Positions 34,605-43,855 of a DNA stretch of 46,810 nt are shown one piece after another. The notes beneath the pieces were generated by a model. The model saw only the letters and a program-made list of their open reading frames with translations, had not been told where the DNA came from and searched no databases. The stretch is taken from contig CALXVH010000012.1 of the NCBI GenBank assembly GCA_944391965.1, forward strand, positions 1-46,810, written 5' to 3'. A program made the position numbers and the translations under genes. The DNA is from an uncultured Clostridia bacterium (GTDB lineage Bacteria; Bacillota; Clostridia; TANB77; CAG-508). Numbering within the stretch: the first letter of the stretch is position 1; every line of letters starts with the position of its first letter.

Positions 34605-34910
34605 ATGAAACTTACAGCGGAATTGATGAAAAAAGATTATACAGAGAAGATTTCTGAAGGAATCAGAAAAGCAATTCTGTTTCCGAAGGAAGCAAGTTGT
34701 ATCCGGCTAGAGCCGGGAAAGACAATAGAATTACATCATCATGAAAACGATCATGAAATGTATGCTGTTTTAAAAGGAGAAGTAATAATCTTGGGCGATG
34801 TCTACCGGAAAGGAGAGTTTCATGTGTGCAATTGTGGTGAATCACATAATTGCCATAATTCGGGTAAAACCGAAGCCATATTGTTAACAATGAAGTTAGA
34901 CGCGGAGTAA
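34605..34910 (+). CDS. Small cupin domain protein
   Basis: A 101-aa protein. Cupin motif 1 is LEPGKTIELHHHENDHEMYA then VLKGE, with the His-His-His-Glu set that binds a metal; a later CNCGESHNCHNSG is the second motif region. It is close to the shortest single-domain cupins. AAAGGAGG lies nine bases before ATG. Higher G+C than the genes around the pair. Its TAA lies in the loop of its own terminator. Substrate unknown. Confidence 0.85.
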   Translation: MKLTAELMKKDYTEKISEGIRKAILFPKEASCIRLEPGKTIELHHHENDHEMYAVLKGEVIILGDVYRKGEFHVCNCGESHNCHNSGKTEAILLTMKLDAE

Positions 34911-34922
34911 TCCGCGTCATTT
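34899..34922 (+). terminator. Terminator overlapping the cupin stop codon
   Basis: GACGCGGA (34899-34906), loop GTAA holding the TAA stop, TCCGCGTC (34911-34918), then ATTTT. The ribosome must open the stem to end translation. Confidence 0.8.
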
Positions 34923-34950
34923 TCTATTTTTAAGTATTATAAAGTATATA

Positions 34951-34979
34951 TTGGCAACAAGAAAATGTAGTGATATAAT
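34951..34979 (+). promoter_or_regulatory. Promoter of the amidoligase cassette
   Basis: TTGGCA (34951-34956), 17-bp spacer, TATAAT (34974-34979) with TGA before the -10. The start codon is 28 bases further on. Confidence 0.75.
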
Positions 34980-35006
34980 TTAGAAAAAATATACAAAGAG
35001 GTAAAA

Positions 35007-36116
35007 ATGAAATACAAAGGACAATATGAAAGGCTAAATTTGCCAGCTTATATGAAATTTGGAATAGAAATAGAAGCTAATAATGTTCAAACGAAAAATG
35101 GGTTATATGCTGGTAAAAGTGCGAAGTTAATAAGTGACAGAAACTGGCATATGGCAACAAAGTGGGAAGAAAGTTTAGTTGGAGCAAATGGAGCAGAACT
35201 TGTTTCACCAATTTTAACAGATACCGAAAGCACATGGAAAAATATATCAGAAATTTGTAGTAAGATTAAAGAATTTCCAAAAGATAAAAGTAAAGATGTT
35301 AAGGCAGACGAGAAATGTGGATTACATGTGCATTTTGATGCAGAATGTTTAGCAAGTAATCCTAAAAAAATGAAAAATTTTCTTCATATATATGCAGAAG
35401 CTGAAGAACTTATATATAAAATGTGTAATGATAAAGATAATCCAATACGACCTAAAGCTATAAATAAAAATTTTCATGGATTATCAAATGTTATTTCTGC
35501 TATTTGGAGAAATGGTATGGCAGCACCTACTAGCAAGAAAATATTGAAAAAAATTAACAATGGAACATTAAAGGTTTCACATAAAAAATTTGGAAAATTA
35601 AGAATGGTTGCTAGTAAATTTAAGTTAGACGAAAGAAGATATGCGGGTCTTAATCTAACTAATATCGGAAATAGCAAGAAAAATACCATAGAATTTAGGA
35701 TGGCTAATGGAACACTTGATCCAGAAGTAATAAAACAAAATGTATTTTTATATGCGTCAATTATAGATACTGCTGTGAAGATGGCAGATGAACCAGAAAA
35801 ATATGAACAAAAAATGCAAAAGTTTTTAAAGCATGATGTTACAGAACAAGAAAAAGCACAAAGTTTTTTAGATTTGATTATGGACTCAGATGAAGATAAA
35901 AATATATATTTAGATAGATGGGAGTCTGTAAAAGATGCTAAAGTTTTTTCTAAAAATAGTAAAAAGGGATTTGCAACAACATTTAAAAGAGAAGAATTTA
36001 AAGATATAGCAACAAGAACTAAGGGAAGCAAGATAAGAGCAACATTTAACAAAATAAAGGATTTTGTATATAACAAAGACAAAAGAGGAGAAAGAGAAGA
36101 TAATGTTAGAACTTAA
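35007..36116 (+). CDS. Amidoligase-family enzyme (glutamine-synthetase-like fold)
   Basis: A 369-aa protein with the Amidoligase_2 signatures in order: FGIEIEANNVQ near 17, ELVSPIL near 64, CGLHVHFDAE near 104 and AGLNLTNIGNSKKNTIEFRM near 213. Members are glutamate-cysteine-ligase-like enzymes that join amines to carboxyl groups, often encoded beside peptide- or wall-modification genes. The C-terminus (about 340-369) is Lys-rich and ends REDNVRT. It overlaps the next gene by 14 bases, so the two are translated together. The substrate is unknown. Confidence 0.9.
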   Translation: MKYKGQYERLNLPAYMKFGIEIEANNVQTKNGLYAGKSAKLISDRNWHMATKWEESLVGANGAELVSPILTDTESTWKNISEICSKIKEFPKDKSKDVKADEKCGLHVHFDAECLASNPKKMKNFLHIYAEAEELIYKMCNDKDNPIRPKAINKNFHGLSNVISAIWRNGMAAPTSKKILKKINNGTLKVSHKKFGKLRMVASKFKLDERRYAGLNLTNIGNSKKNTIEFRMANGTLDPEVIKQNVFLYASIIDTAVKMADEPEKYEQKMQKFLKHDVTEQEKAQSFLDLIMDSDEDKNIYLDRWESVKDAKVFSKNSKKGFATTFKREEFKDIATRTKGSKIRATFNKIKDFVYNKDKRGEREDNVRT

Positions 36117-36543
36117 ATATAGAAATGCTTTTAAAGAAGTAGATGAAATATTAAAGTATACAGATATAGATTTAGTGAATAGGATTCCTAAAAAGTTTAT
36201 TAGTTTTTTGAGAGAACATATGAATAATGACTATGAATTTTATGTACAAGAAGGACTCAGTTTAAATAAACAAAACTTATCTGAAGAAGCTAGTAATGTT
36301 TTTGCATTAATATATAGAGATTATTGGGCAACAGAAGAAGAAAAAGAAGAATTACGAAAAAAAGATGAAGAAGAAAGAAAATTAGAAGAAGAAAAATTAT
36401 TAAATATTTTTAATAAAGGGAAAAGCAATTATGTAAAAAAGAGCGATAACATAGAGGATAATAAAGAACTTATAATAATTGAAAATGAAAGTTTAATAAA
36501 AAAAATTGGAAAATGGCTAAGGAAAATTTTTTCTAGAAAATAA
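36103..36543 (+). CDS. IPK/DYW family small protein, copy 1 (amidoligase partner)
   Basis: A 146-aa protein. The start MLELKYRNAFKEVDEIL at 36103 overlaps the amidoligase end. It aligns along most of its length with the product of 45542-45952: EVDEILKY, RIPKKF, then RDYWATEEEKEEL where the other has LDYWCEPEEREEI. A Glu/Lys-rich linker leads to a basic amphipathic end, LIKKIGKWLRKIFSRK. No enzymatic motif. The family is unnamed as far as I know. Confidence 0.75.
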   Translation: MLELKYRNAFKEVDEILKYTDIDLVNRIPKKFISFLREHMNNDYEFYVQEGLSLNKQNLSEEASNVFALIYRDYWATEEEKEELRKKDEEERKLEEEKLLNIFNKGKSNYVKKSDNIEDNKELIIIENESLIKKIGKWLRKIFSRK

Positions 36544-36560
36544 ATATTATAAAGGAACAA

Positions 36561-36596
36561 AAACAGCTAATCATTTTTTGTGGTTAGCTGTTTTTT
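36561..36596 (+). terminator. Terminator of the amidoligase cassette
   Basis: AAACAGCTAATCA pairs with TGGTTAGCTGTTT (one T-G wobble), then TTTT. A 13-bp stem about 18 bases after the stop. Confidence 0.85.
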
Positions 36597-36797
36597 GTGT
36601 TTAATAAATTTTAATCCTCCGATGAGTAATGTAAAACGTTATAGAAGACAACAAAGTTGAAACAGAAGAAGAGATTCAAATCTCAAATGAGTAATATAAA
36701 ACTACTATGTTTATATCATTAAAAATAATACAAATCAACGTAAAAGTAATAAAAAATAAAAAATAATTAAAATATTGCAAACTTATGTCAAATTATT
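36597..36797. other. Intergenic region with a short direct repeat
   Basis: Two copies of ATGAGTAATRTAAAAC lie about 65 bases apart (near 36623 and 36687). A tiny ORF (MSNVKRYRRQQS) starts in the first but lacks a ribosome binding site. Nothing else was seen here before the ispH promoter; the stretch is unusually A+T-rich. Confidence 0.4.
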
Positions 36798-36826
36798 TTA
36801 CAGAAATAGAAGTTATATGATATAAT
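36798..36826 (+). promoter_or_regulatory. Promoter of ispH-murB-yvcK
   Basis: TTACAG (36798-36803), 17-bp spacer, TATAAT (36821-36826) with TGA before the -10. Likely drives the run of genes to 43841. Confidence 0.6.
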
Positions 36827-36865
36827 GCAAACTATGAAAGCATAAAATAAAATAGGAGATATTAT

Positions 36866-37708
36866 ATGGAAATAACATTAGGAAAAACAGCAGGTTTTTG
36901 CAATGGAATTACACGTGCAGTGGAAACTGCTAAAGAAAAATTAAAAAATGCAGAAGAAGTAGAATGTTTAGGTGATTTATTACATAATAATCAAGTCTTA
37001 AATAACCTAAAAGCAAATGGACTTAGAATAATAACTGATATAAGAGAAGCAAAAGAAAGAGTAATAATAAGAGCCCATGGTGTAAAAAAAGAAGTTTATG
37101 AATATGCAAAGAAAAATAATATAGAATTAATAGATTGTACTTGTCCAAAAGTATTAAAGATTCATAATTTGGCAGAAGAATTATCAAATAAAAATTATTA
37201 TATTATAGTAATTGGAGAAAAATCTCATGCAGAAGTTATTGGAACATTCAGCTTTTGTAATAATGGTGAAATAATAGAAAATATAGAGCAATTAAAACAA
37301 AGAACTGAAGATTTAAATAAAAAAGAAAAATTAGCAGTAGTAACACAAACAACATATAATTTACAAAAATTTTTAGAAATAGAACAATATTTAAAAGAAA
37401 ATATAAAAACAAAACTAGAAATATATAATGGTATTTGTAATGCTACAGAAAGCAGACAAAAAGAGACAGAGAAAATATCTAAAGCTGTAGAATATATGGT
37501 TATAATTGGAGGCAAAAAAAGTTCTAATACAAATAAACTATATGAAATTGCACAAAAAAATTGCAAGAATGCTATTAAGATAGAAGAAGTATCAGAGTTA
37601 TATGATAAGGACTTTGCTAATATTAATAAAATAGGTGTAATGGCTGGTGCATCAACACCTCAAGAAAGTATAGAAGAAGTTATTAACTATTTAAAGGAGA
37701 GGAAGTAA
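36866..37708 (+). CDS. ispH: 4-hydroxy-3-methylbut-2-enyl diphosphate reductase
   Basis: A 280-aa protein that makes IPP and DMAPP in the last step of the MEP isoprenoid pathway, using a [4Fe-4S] cluster. The three cluster Cys are visible: TAGFCNGI, IDCTCPKV and GICNATES. The motif GEKSHAEVIGT near 113 and GVMAGASTPQESIEEVI at the end are typical. The length fits the short form without an S1 (RpsA) fusion. murB starts one base after its stop. Site TAGGAGA. Confidence 0.96.
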   Translation: MEITLGKTAGFCNGITRAVETAKEKLKNAEEVECLGDLLHNNQVLNNLKANGLRIITDIREAKERVIIRAHGVKKEVYEYAKKNNIELIDCTCPKVLKIHNLAEELSNKNYYIIVIGEKSHAEVIGTFSFCNNGEIIENIEQLKQRTEDLNKKEKLAVVTQTTYNLQKFLEIEQYLKENIKTKLEIYNGICNATESRQKETEKISKAVEYMVIIGGKKSSNTNKLYEIAQKNCKNAIKIEEVSELYDKDFANINKIGVMAGASTPQESIEEVINYLKERK

Positions 37709-37709
37709 C

Positions 37710-38633
37710 TTGGATATAGAAAAGACTTCAAAGGAATTAGAAAATTGCATATCAAGAGAATCTAAAATTCAAGAAAATGAATTAATGTCAAAACATACTT
37801 CATTTAAAGTTGGAGGCATGGCAGACATATTTATAAATGCTAGAACAGAACAAGATATAAAAAATACTTTAGGATATGCAAAACAACATAATATACCTTT
37901 AACTGTAATTGGAAATGGTAGTAATCTACTAGTAAAAGATGGTGGTATAAGGGGAATTGTCTTAAGAATCGATTTACAAGATTTTGATATAAAACAAATT
38001 GATAATGAATATATAGTAACAGTAGGTGCAGGAGTAAAAAATGGTTTTGTAGCACAAAAGTTACTAATAGAAGAAATAGAAGGTTTTGAGTTTGCTGCAG
38101 GAATTCCAGGATCTATAGGTGGAGCAATAAGAATGAATGCAGGTGCACATGGTGGAGAAATGAAAGATATTGTTTCAGAGACTAGATGTTTGGATAAAGA
38201 TGGAAATATAAAAACATTATCCAATGAAGAGCAAAAATTTGAATATAGAAATAGTATTTTTAGTAATAATCAATATATAGTTTTAAGTACAAAATTAAAA
38301 CTAAAAAAAGGAATATATAAAGAAATAAAAGCAAAGATGGATGAATATACCGAATGGAGAAAAGAACATCAACCATTAGAATATCCATCAGCCGGAAGTA
38401 CTTTTAAAAGAGGAACAGATTTCATTACAGCAAAATTAATAGATGAATGTGGTTTAAAGGGGTATAATATAGGAGATGCAGAAGTATCCACAAAACATGC
38501 TGGCTTTGTAGTAAATAAAGGAAATGCACAAGCAAAAGATATATTAAATTTAGTAAAATACATTAGCGAAAAAGTCTATGAAAAATTCGGCAAAAAAATT
38601 GAGCTGGAAGTACAAGTAATAGGGGAAGATTAA
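37710..38633 (+). CDS. murB: UDP-N-acetylenolpyruvoylglucosamine reductase
   Basis: A 307-aa type II MurB. FAD-binding motifs IGNGSNLLVKDGGIRG and AAGIPGSIGGAIRMNAGAHG are intact; the substrate-side YPSAGSTFKR carries the catalytic Ser. The C-terminal EKFGKKIELEVQVIGED is usual. The start is TTG at 37710 after GGAGAGGAAG. It commits UDP-GlcNAc-enolpyruvate to muramic acid. Neighbours: ispH before, yvcK after, 33 bp on. Confidence 0.97.
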   Translation: MDIEKTSKELENCISRESKIQENELMSKHTSFKVGGMADIFINARTEQDIKNTLGYAKQHNIPLTVIGNGSNLLVKDGGIRGIVLRIDLQDFDIKQIDNEYIVTVGAGVKNGFVAQKLLIEEIEGFEFAAGIPGSIGGAIRMNAGAHGGEMKDIVSETRCLDKDGNIKTLSNEEQKFEYRNSIFSNNQYIVLSTKLKLKKGIYKEIKAKMDEYTEWRKEHQPLEYPSAGSTFKRGTDFITAKLIDECGLKGYNIGDAEVSTKHAGFVVNKGNAQAKDILNLVKYISEKVYEKFGKKIELEVQVIGED

Positions 38634-38666
38634 GAAAACTGAACTTGAAAGGATGTATTAATTAAA

Positions 38667-40223
38667 ATGAAAGGTTTTATAGAATGGTTTAGACCAAATG
38701 CAAGAATAAAAAGATGGATATTTCTTATTCTTGTAGGAATAATACTTGCATGTTATGGAATATCTACTATTATCGCAAACGAAGAATTAGAAATAGGTCA
38801 ATTATTATTAATTATTTTATCATTTATAGCAGGTTTTACTTGCATAGTTTTAGGAATTGTATTTATGCAAAAGAGAACTATGGAAATGATAATTGAATCT
38901 ACAGATTCTAGAGTAAAAAATAATAGAAAACATATAAATATAAATTCTTTAATTTTCAATAAAAAAGTTTATTCAGAAGGACCAAAAATAGTAGTTATAG
39001 GTTCAGGAAATGGACTTGAAACTGTACTAAGAGGTTTAAAACAATATACAGATAATATAACAGCAGTTGTTACAGTATCATCATATGGAAAGATGGAAAA
39101 TAAAAATATAAATTCAATGCCAACAGATGATATAAAAAATGCGATAATCTCATTAGCTAGAGATGAGGAACTTGCAAACAGATTAATGAATTATAAATTT
39201 AAAAATGGGGAGTTAAAAGATATAACTTTTAATGACTTATATTTTGCTGTAATAGAAGATTTATCTAAAGATTTTACAGAAGCAATAGCAAATTCGAATG
39301 ATATTTTTAATATAATAGGAAAAGTTTTACCAATAACAAATGATGAAATGAGAATATGTGCAGAACTAGAAAATGGAATGCTAGTAGAAGAAAAAGATAA
39401 AATTAAAAAGATAACATATGATAAAATTACAAAGATTAATAGGGTATTTATATCACCACCAAATTGTAGAGCAACTCCAGAAGTTGTACAAGCAATAAAA
39501 GAAGCAGACTGTATTGTAATAGGTCCAGGAAGTTTATATACAAATGTAATTCCAAATTTACTAGTAAATGGTGTATATAAAGCTATGAAAGATAGTAAAG
39601 CAATAAAAATATATATAAGTAATATTATGACAGAGCCAGGTCAAACAGATAATTATACATTGTCTGATCATATAAAAGCAATAATAGAACATACAGGTAA
39701 AAATGTAATAGATTATTGTATTTATGACACTGGAGAAATAATTCCAGAATATATTAAAAGATATAATTTAAAAGGTTCAGAATTAGTAGCACAAGATATT
39801 GCAAAAGCAAGAAGTTTAGGTGTACGATTATTACAAAGAGATTTAGCTTGTATAGAAAATGGATATATAAGGCATAATGCAGAATTAGTTGCCAGAGCAA
39901 TCTCAGAATTAATATGTGATGATTTAAAATATAGAGATAAACAATCAGATCCACAATATATGTTATTAAAATCTAAATTGGAGTATGAAAAACAATTTAA
40001 TAAGATAAAAAATAAACCTAAAAGAAAAAGAAAGACAAATGAAAATAAAAAGGAAAGAAAAAGTAAATTCTTATCTAAATATGGTAAACGTATAGAAGCT
40101 ATGCGTAATACAGAAGAAGTTAAATTAAAAAATAGAGAAATTTTACAAAATGAAAATAAAGATAAGGAAGAAGAATTTATAGAGAAATTTATAGAAAAAG
40201 TTGAACAAAATAAGAAAAAATAA
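38667..40223 (+). CDS. yvcK: YvcK/CofD-like gluconeogenesis factor with membrane anchor
   Basis: A 518-aa protein, far longer than B. subtilis YvcK (about 320). Core residues about 105-420: IVVIGSGNGLETVLRGLKQY, AVVTVSSYGK, and the YvcK motif IVIGPGSLYTNVIPNLLVNG. YvcK binds UDP-GlcNAc and adjusts wall and carbon metabolism. Two extra parts occur: two transmembrane helices at the N-terminus (about 14-36 and 42-67), and a Lys/Glu/Asn-rich tail of about 90 residues (KNKPKRKRKTNENKKERK). The usual partners rapZ and whiA are not beside it; whiA is 13 kb upstream. Confidence 0.9.
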   Translation: MKGFIEWFRPNARIKRWIFLILVGIILACYGISTIIANEELEIGQLLLIILSFIAGFTCIVLGIVFMQKRTMEMIIESTDSRVKNNRKHININSLIFNKKVYSEGPKIVVIGSGNGLETVLRGLKQYTDNITAVVTVSSYGKMENKNINSMPTDDIKNAIISLARDEELANRLMNYKFKNGELKDITFNDLYFAVIEDLSKDFTEAIANSNDIFNIIGKVLPITNDEMRICAELENGMLVEEKDKIKKITYDKITKINRVFISPPNCRATPEVVQAIKEADCIVIGPGSLYTNVIPNLLVNGVYKAMKDSKAIKIYISNIMTEPGQTDNYTLSDHIKAIIEHTGKNVIDYCIYDTGEIIPEYIKRYNLKGSELVAQDIAKARSLGVRLLQRDLACIENGYIRHNAELVARAISELICDDLKYRDKQSDPQYMLLKSKLEYEKQFNKIKNKPKRKRKTNENKKERKSKFLSKYGKRIEAMRNTEEVKLKNREILQNENKDKEEEFIEKFIEKVEQNKKK

Positions 40224-40240
40224 TAATTGGAGGCTTACAA

Positions 40241-42277
40241 ATGAAAATAATGGTAAATAAAGGAGATTTTAAAGATTTAATTCAAAGAGAATGGATAATA
40301 TCTAATGGGATAGGGGGATTTGCAGCGTCTACAGTTACAGGTGCTAATACAAGAAAATATCATGGACTGCTAGTTGCAGCACTAACACCTCCGGCAAGAA
40401 GATTTTTAGTATTATCTAAGGTAGATGAGTCCATAGAATTTAACGGATGTAAATATCCTTTATATACTAATATATGTGATAATTATATTTCAGATGGATA
40501 TAAAAGAATAGAATCTTTTGAGAAAAAATATGTACCAACATATACATATAAAATAGATGATATTTCTATTCAAAAAACAATAAGTATGCAATATGGTAGA
40601 AATACTGTTGTTGTGTTATATAACATTAAAAATGGAAATTATAATTCAAAATTAACATTGGCTCCAATAATAAATTATAGAGATTTTCATCAGGTTAATA
40701 AAGATACAGATTTTAATTTGAAGGAAAATATAACTGGTACGAAAGTAAGAATAGTTGTAAAGAAAGAAAGTCAAACACCATTTTACATGAAGTGTTCAGA
40801 AGGAACATATATAGAACATCATAATGATATATTTTATAGAATGTTTTATATGGAAGAGGAAAAAAGAGGTTTTGACCCAATAGAAAACCATGCAATCCCA
40901 GGAAGATATGAGATAGAATTAAAACCGAATGAAGAAAAAAATATATCATTTATATTTTCATTAGAAGAAAACATAGATGAAATAAAAGCAGAAGATATTA
41001 TTAAGCAAGAAGAAGACAGATTAAAGAAAATAGTAGAAGAAACAGGCTTAGTAAATGAAAACACCGAAGATAAAGAATTAATAGAAGATTTTATAATTAC
41101 TACTGATAGTTTTATAGCATATAGACCATCATTTGGGCTTCATACAATAATTGCAGGATATCCTTGGTTTTTAGATTGGGGTAGAGATAGCTTAATAGCT
41201 TTTGAAGGATTATTACTTAAAACAAAAAGATTTGATATAGCAAAAGAAGTCCTATTAACATTTATTAGAGATATAAAATATGGTCTTGTTCCAAATGGAT
41301 ACTCTGGATATGATAATAGACCTTTATATAATAGTGCAGATGCCTCATTATTACTTTTTGAAGAGATAAAAAAATATATTAATTATACAAATGATTATAA
41401 ATTTATAAAAGATAAATTTTATATTAATTTAAAAAAGATTATAGAGGCATATATTACTGGAATAGATGTTGATGACAACAATATTTATATGGAGAGGGAT
41501 GGATTAATTCATTCTGGTACAATAAATACTCAAAATACATGGATGGATGTAAAAATTGGAGATTTTGCAGTAACACCTAGAAACGGAAAGGCTGTAGAGA
41601 TAAATAGCTTATGGTATAATGCTCTAAAAATAATGGAAGAATTAGCAAGAAAATTCGAAACTAAAAAAGTTGCAGAAATGTATGCAGAATTAGCAGAAAA
41701 AACTCAAAAATCATTTAATAGAAAATTTTATAATTCAGATAAGAAATCATTATATGACGTATTAGGTGATGACAGAATAAGACCAAATCAATTATTTAGT
41801 TTGTCACTTAGTTACCAAGTGTTGAATCCAGCAGGAAAAAATGCTAAAGAAATATTAAAGACTGTAACTAATGAATTATATACAAGACATGGGCTACGTA
41901 CTTTAAATAGAAAGGACAAGCAATATATTGCAACATATGAAGGTGATTCATATAGAAGAGATATAAGTTACCATCAAGGAATAACTTGGCCATGGCTATT
42001 TGGGTTATATAATGATGCATATAAAAATGTAATAGCTAATACAAAAGAAGGTAAAGTGAGAGAAGAATTGCAAAAGCAGTATGATTTATTCGTTAAAAAT
42101 TTAAAAGCAACAGCTAAAACAATGATGTATAAAGAAGGTTGTATATTAAGTATTGCAGAACTATATGACTCTAAACCTCCATATTTACCTAAAGGAGCAT
42201 TTTCACAAGCTTGGAGTGTTGCAGAAATATTTAGAATACTATTAGATTCAAAAACAGAAGAAGAGGAAGTAAAATGA
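40241..42277 (+). CDS. Glycogen debranching enzyme (amylo-alpha-1,6-glucosidase)
   Basis: A 678-aa archaeal/bacterial-type debranching enzyme. The N-terminal domain bears SNGIGGFAASTVTGANTRKY and HGLLVAAL. The C-terminal catalytic (alpha/alpha)6 part has AGYPWFLDWGRDSLIAFEGL, NGYSGYDNRPLYNSADASLL and RRDISYHQGITWPWLFGLY. It trims alpha-1,6 branch points. No other glycogen gene is in the window. TTGGAGG lies 9 bases before ATG. Its TGA overlaps the ruvC ATG as ATGA. Confidence 0.93.
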   Translation: MKIMVNKGDFKDLIQREWIISNGIGGFAASTVTGANTRKYHGLLVAALTPPARRFLVLSKVDESIEFNGCKYPLYTNICDNYISDGYKRIESFEKKYVPTYTYKIDDISIQKTISMQYGRNTVVVLYNIKNGNYNSKLTLAPIINYRDFHQVNKDTDFNLKENITGTKVRIVVKKESQTPFYMKCSEGTYIEHHNDIFYRMFYMEEEKRGFDPIENHAIPGRYEIELKPNEEKNISFIFSLEENIDEIKAEDIIKQEEDRLKKIVEETGLVNENTEDKELIEDFIITTDSFIAYRPSFGLHTIIAGYPWFLDWGRDSLIAFEGLLLKTKRFDIAKEVLLTFIRDIKYGLVPNGYSGYDNRPLYNSADASLLLFEEIKKYINYTNDYKFIKDKFYINLKKIIEAYITGIDVDDNNIYMERDGLIHSGTINTQNTWMDVKIGDFAVTPRNGKAVEINSLWYNALKIMEELARKFETKKVAEMYAELAEKTQKSFNRKFYNSDKKSLYDVLGDDRIRPNQLFSLSLSYQVLNPAGKNAKEILKTVTNELYTRHGLRTLNRKDKQYIATYEGDSYRRDISYHQGITWPWLFGLYNDAYKNVIANTKEGKVREELQKQYDLFVKNLKATAKTMMYKEGCILSIAELYDSKPPYLPKGAFSQAWSVAEIFRILLDSKTEEEEVK

Positions 42278-42766
42278 GAATATTAGGAATTGACCCTGGG
42301 TTTGCAATAACACGGGTATAGCATAATAGATTACATAGGAAATAAATTTAAATTAGAAACATCTGGTGCAATATTAACAGAAGCTGGTGAATCTTTTCCA
42401 TTGAGGTTGGAGAAGATTTACACAGATTTAAATAATATAATAAATACATATAAACCAGATGCAATGTCAATAGAAGAACTATTTTTTAATAATAACGCAA
42501 AAACAGCTATTAATGTTGCTCAAGCAAGAGGAGTAATATTAATAACCGCAAGAATAAATAAGTTAGATATATTCGAATACACACCGTTACAAATAAAGCA
42601 AGCAGTAACAGGATATGGTAGAGCAGATAAAATGCAAGTACAAAGAATGGTAAAAATGATATTAAATACAGAAAAATTACCTAAATTGGATGATATAACA
42701 GATAGTATGGCAATAGCAATTTGCCATGCACATTCATCTAAGTTTTCATCTCAATTTAAATTATAA
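42274..42766 (+). pseudogene. ruvC: Holliday junction resolvase RuvC, frameshifted
   Basis: The start MRILGIDPGFAIT overlaps the previous stop (ATGA). Reading then breaks: one extra C near 42313 (ACACGGG) shifts the frame. Removing it gives ITGYSIIDYIGNKFKLETSG and, to 42766, a normal RuvC with active-site residues in IEELFFNNNAKTAINVAQAR and ITDSMAIAICHAH. RuvC cuts Holliday junctions. Because the rest is intact, an assembly error or a very recent lesion is likely. Confidence 0.88.
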
Positions 42767-42774
42767 TAGGAATA

Positions 42775-42801
42775 GGGATTTGGGGACGTTCCTTAAATCC
42801 C
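42775..42801. repeat. 27-nt palindromic repeat, copy 7
   Basis: GGGATTTG, GGGACGTTCC, TTAAATCCC. It lies between the ruvC stop (42766) and the holA ribosome binding site (AAAAGGAAG). Confidence 0.85.
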
Positions 42802-42817
42802 GAAAAGGAAGATGAAT

Positions 42818-43841
42818 ATGTTAATAGAAGAATTAGAAAAAGAACTTCGGACAAGGAAAGCTAAATAGTATATATGTTTTATATGGTGAAGAAAAATTTT
42901 TACTAGAGTCAATGGTAAAGAAAATAAGAAAAAATTTTGGAGAATGTATAAATGGAATTAATTATATTAGTATAGATGAAACAAATATCTCAGAATTAAT
43001 AGCAGATATACAAACTCCAGCTTTTGGCTATCCGAAAAAATTAATTCTTGTACGAAATTCCGAAATTTTAAAAAAAGAAGGAAAAAGAAAGAACCCAGAG
43101 CTTGCTAAAATTAAAACTAGTGTTGCAGAATATATAGAAAATAATATTGATGAAATTAATGAAAGTGTAATTTTAGTATTTATAGAAGAAAATGTAGAAA
43201 AGCAAAAATTATATAAAGTGTTAGAAAAAAATGGAGTGGTATGCGAATTTACATATCAAAAACCAAATCAAATTATAAGAAGGCTAAAAGCAATAGCTAA
43301 TGCATATAAAGTTAATGTGGCAGAAAATACATTGCAATATTTAATAGAACAATGTGGACAAAATATGCAAGATTTAATTAACGAGATAAGAAAGCTTATA
43401 GAATATGCTGGCGAAGGAGGAACGATAAATAAATCAGATATAGATTTATTGTGTACTAAACAAACACAAGCCATAATATTTTATTTAACAGATTATTTGG
43501 GAAAGAAGCAAATAAAATTAGCATTAGAAGAACTAAATAATTTGCTATATAATAAAGAGCCAATTCAAAAAATATTAATAACATTATATAATCATTTTAA
43601 GAAATTGTATTTTACAAAAATAGCAGAAAGATATAAACTAGATATAGCAAAATCTTTAAATTTAAAACCAAATCAAATGTTTTTAGTAAATAAATATAAA
43701 ATGCAAGCAAAAAGCTTTACAGATTTAGAGATTTCTAATATTATAAAAGAACTTATAGATTTAGACTATAATTATAAGATTGGTAAGATTGATTTAAATA
43801 TTGGTTTAGAAACAATTTTATGTAATAATTGCTCAAAGTAA
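42818..43841 (+). pseudogene. holA: DNA polymerase III delta subunit HolA, frameshifted
   Basis: The start MLIEELEKEL at 42818 follows AAGGAAG. One extra C at about 42848 (CTTCGGA) shifts the frame. Removing it gives ELGQGKLNSIYVLYGEEKF, the HolA N-terminus, continuing to 43841. The rest is intact: LVFIEENVEKQKLYKVLEKN and the C-terminal helical domain. HolA opens the sliding clamp in the clamp loader and is essential, so an inactive gene would be unexpected; sequence error is likelier. Confidence 0.88.
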
Positions 43842-43855
43842 AAGAGGGATGAAAA

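Noticed and set aside
42274..43841. Programmed frameshifting in ruvC and holA
   Set aside because: No slippery heptamer, no downstream stem and no internal ribosome-binding-like sequence at either break; neither gene is known to use recoding.
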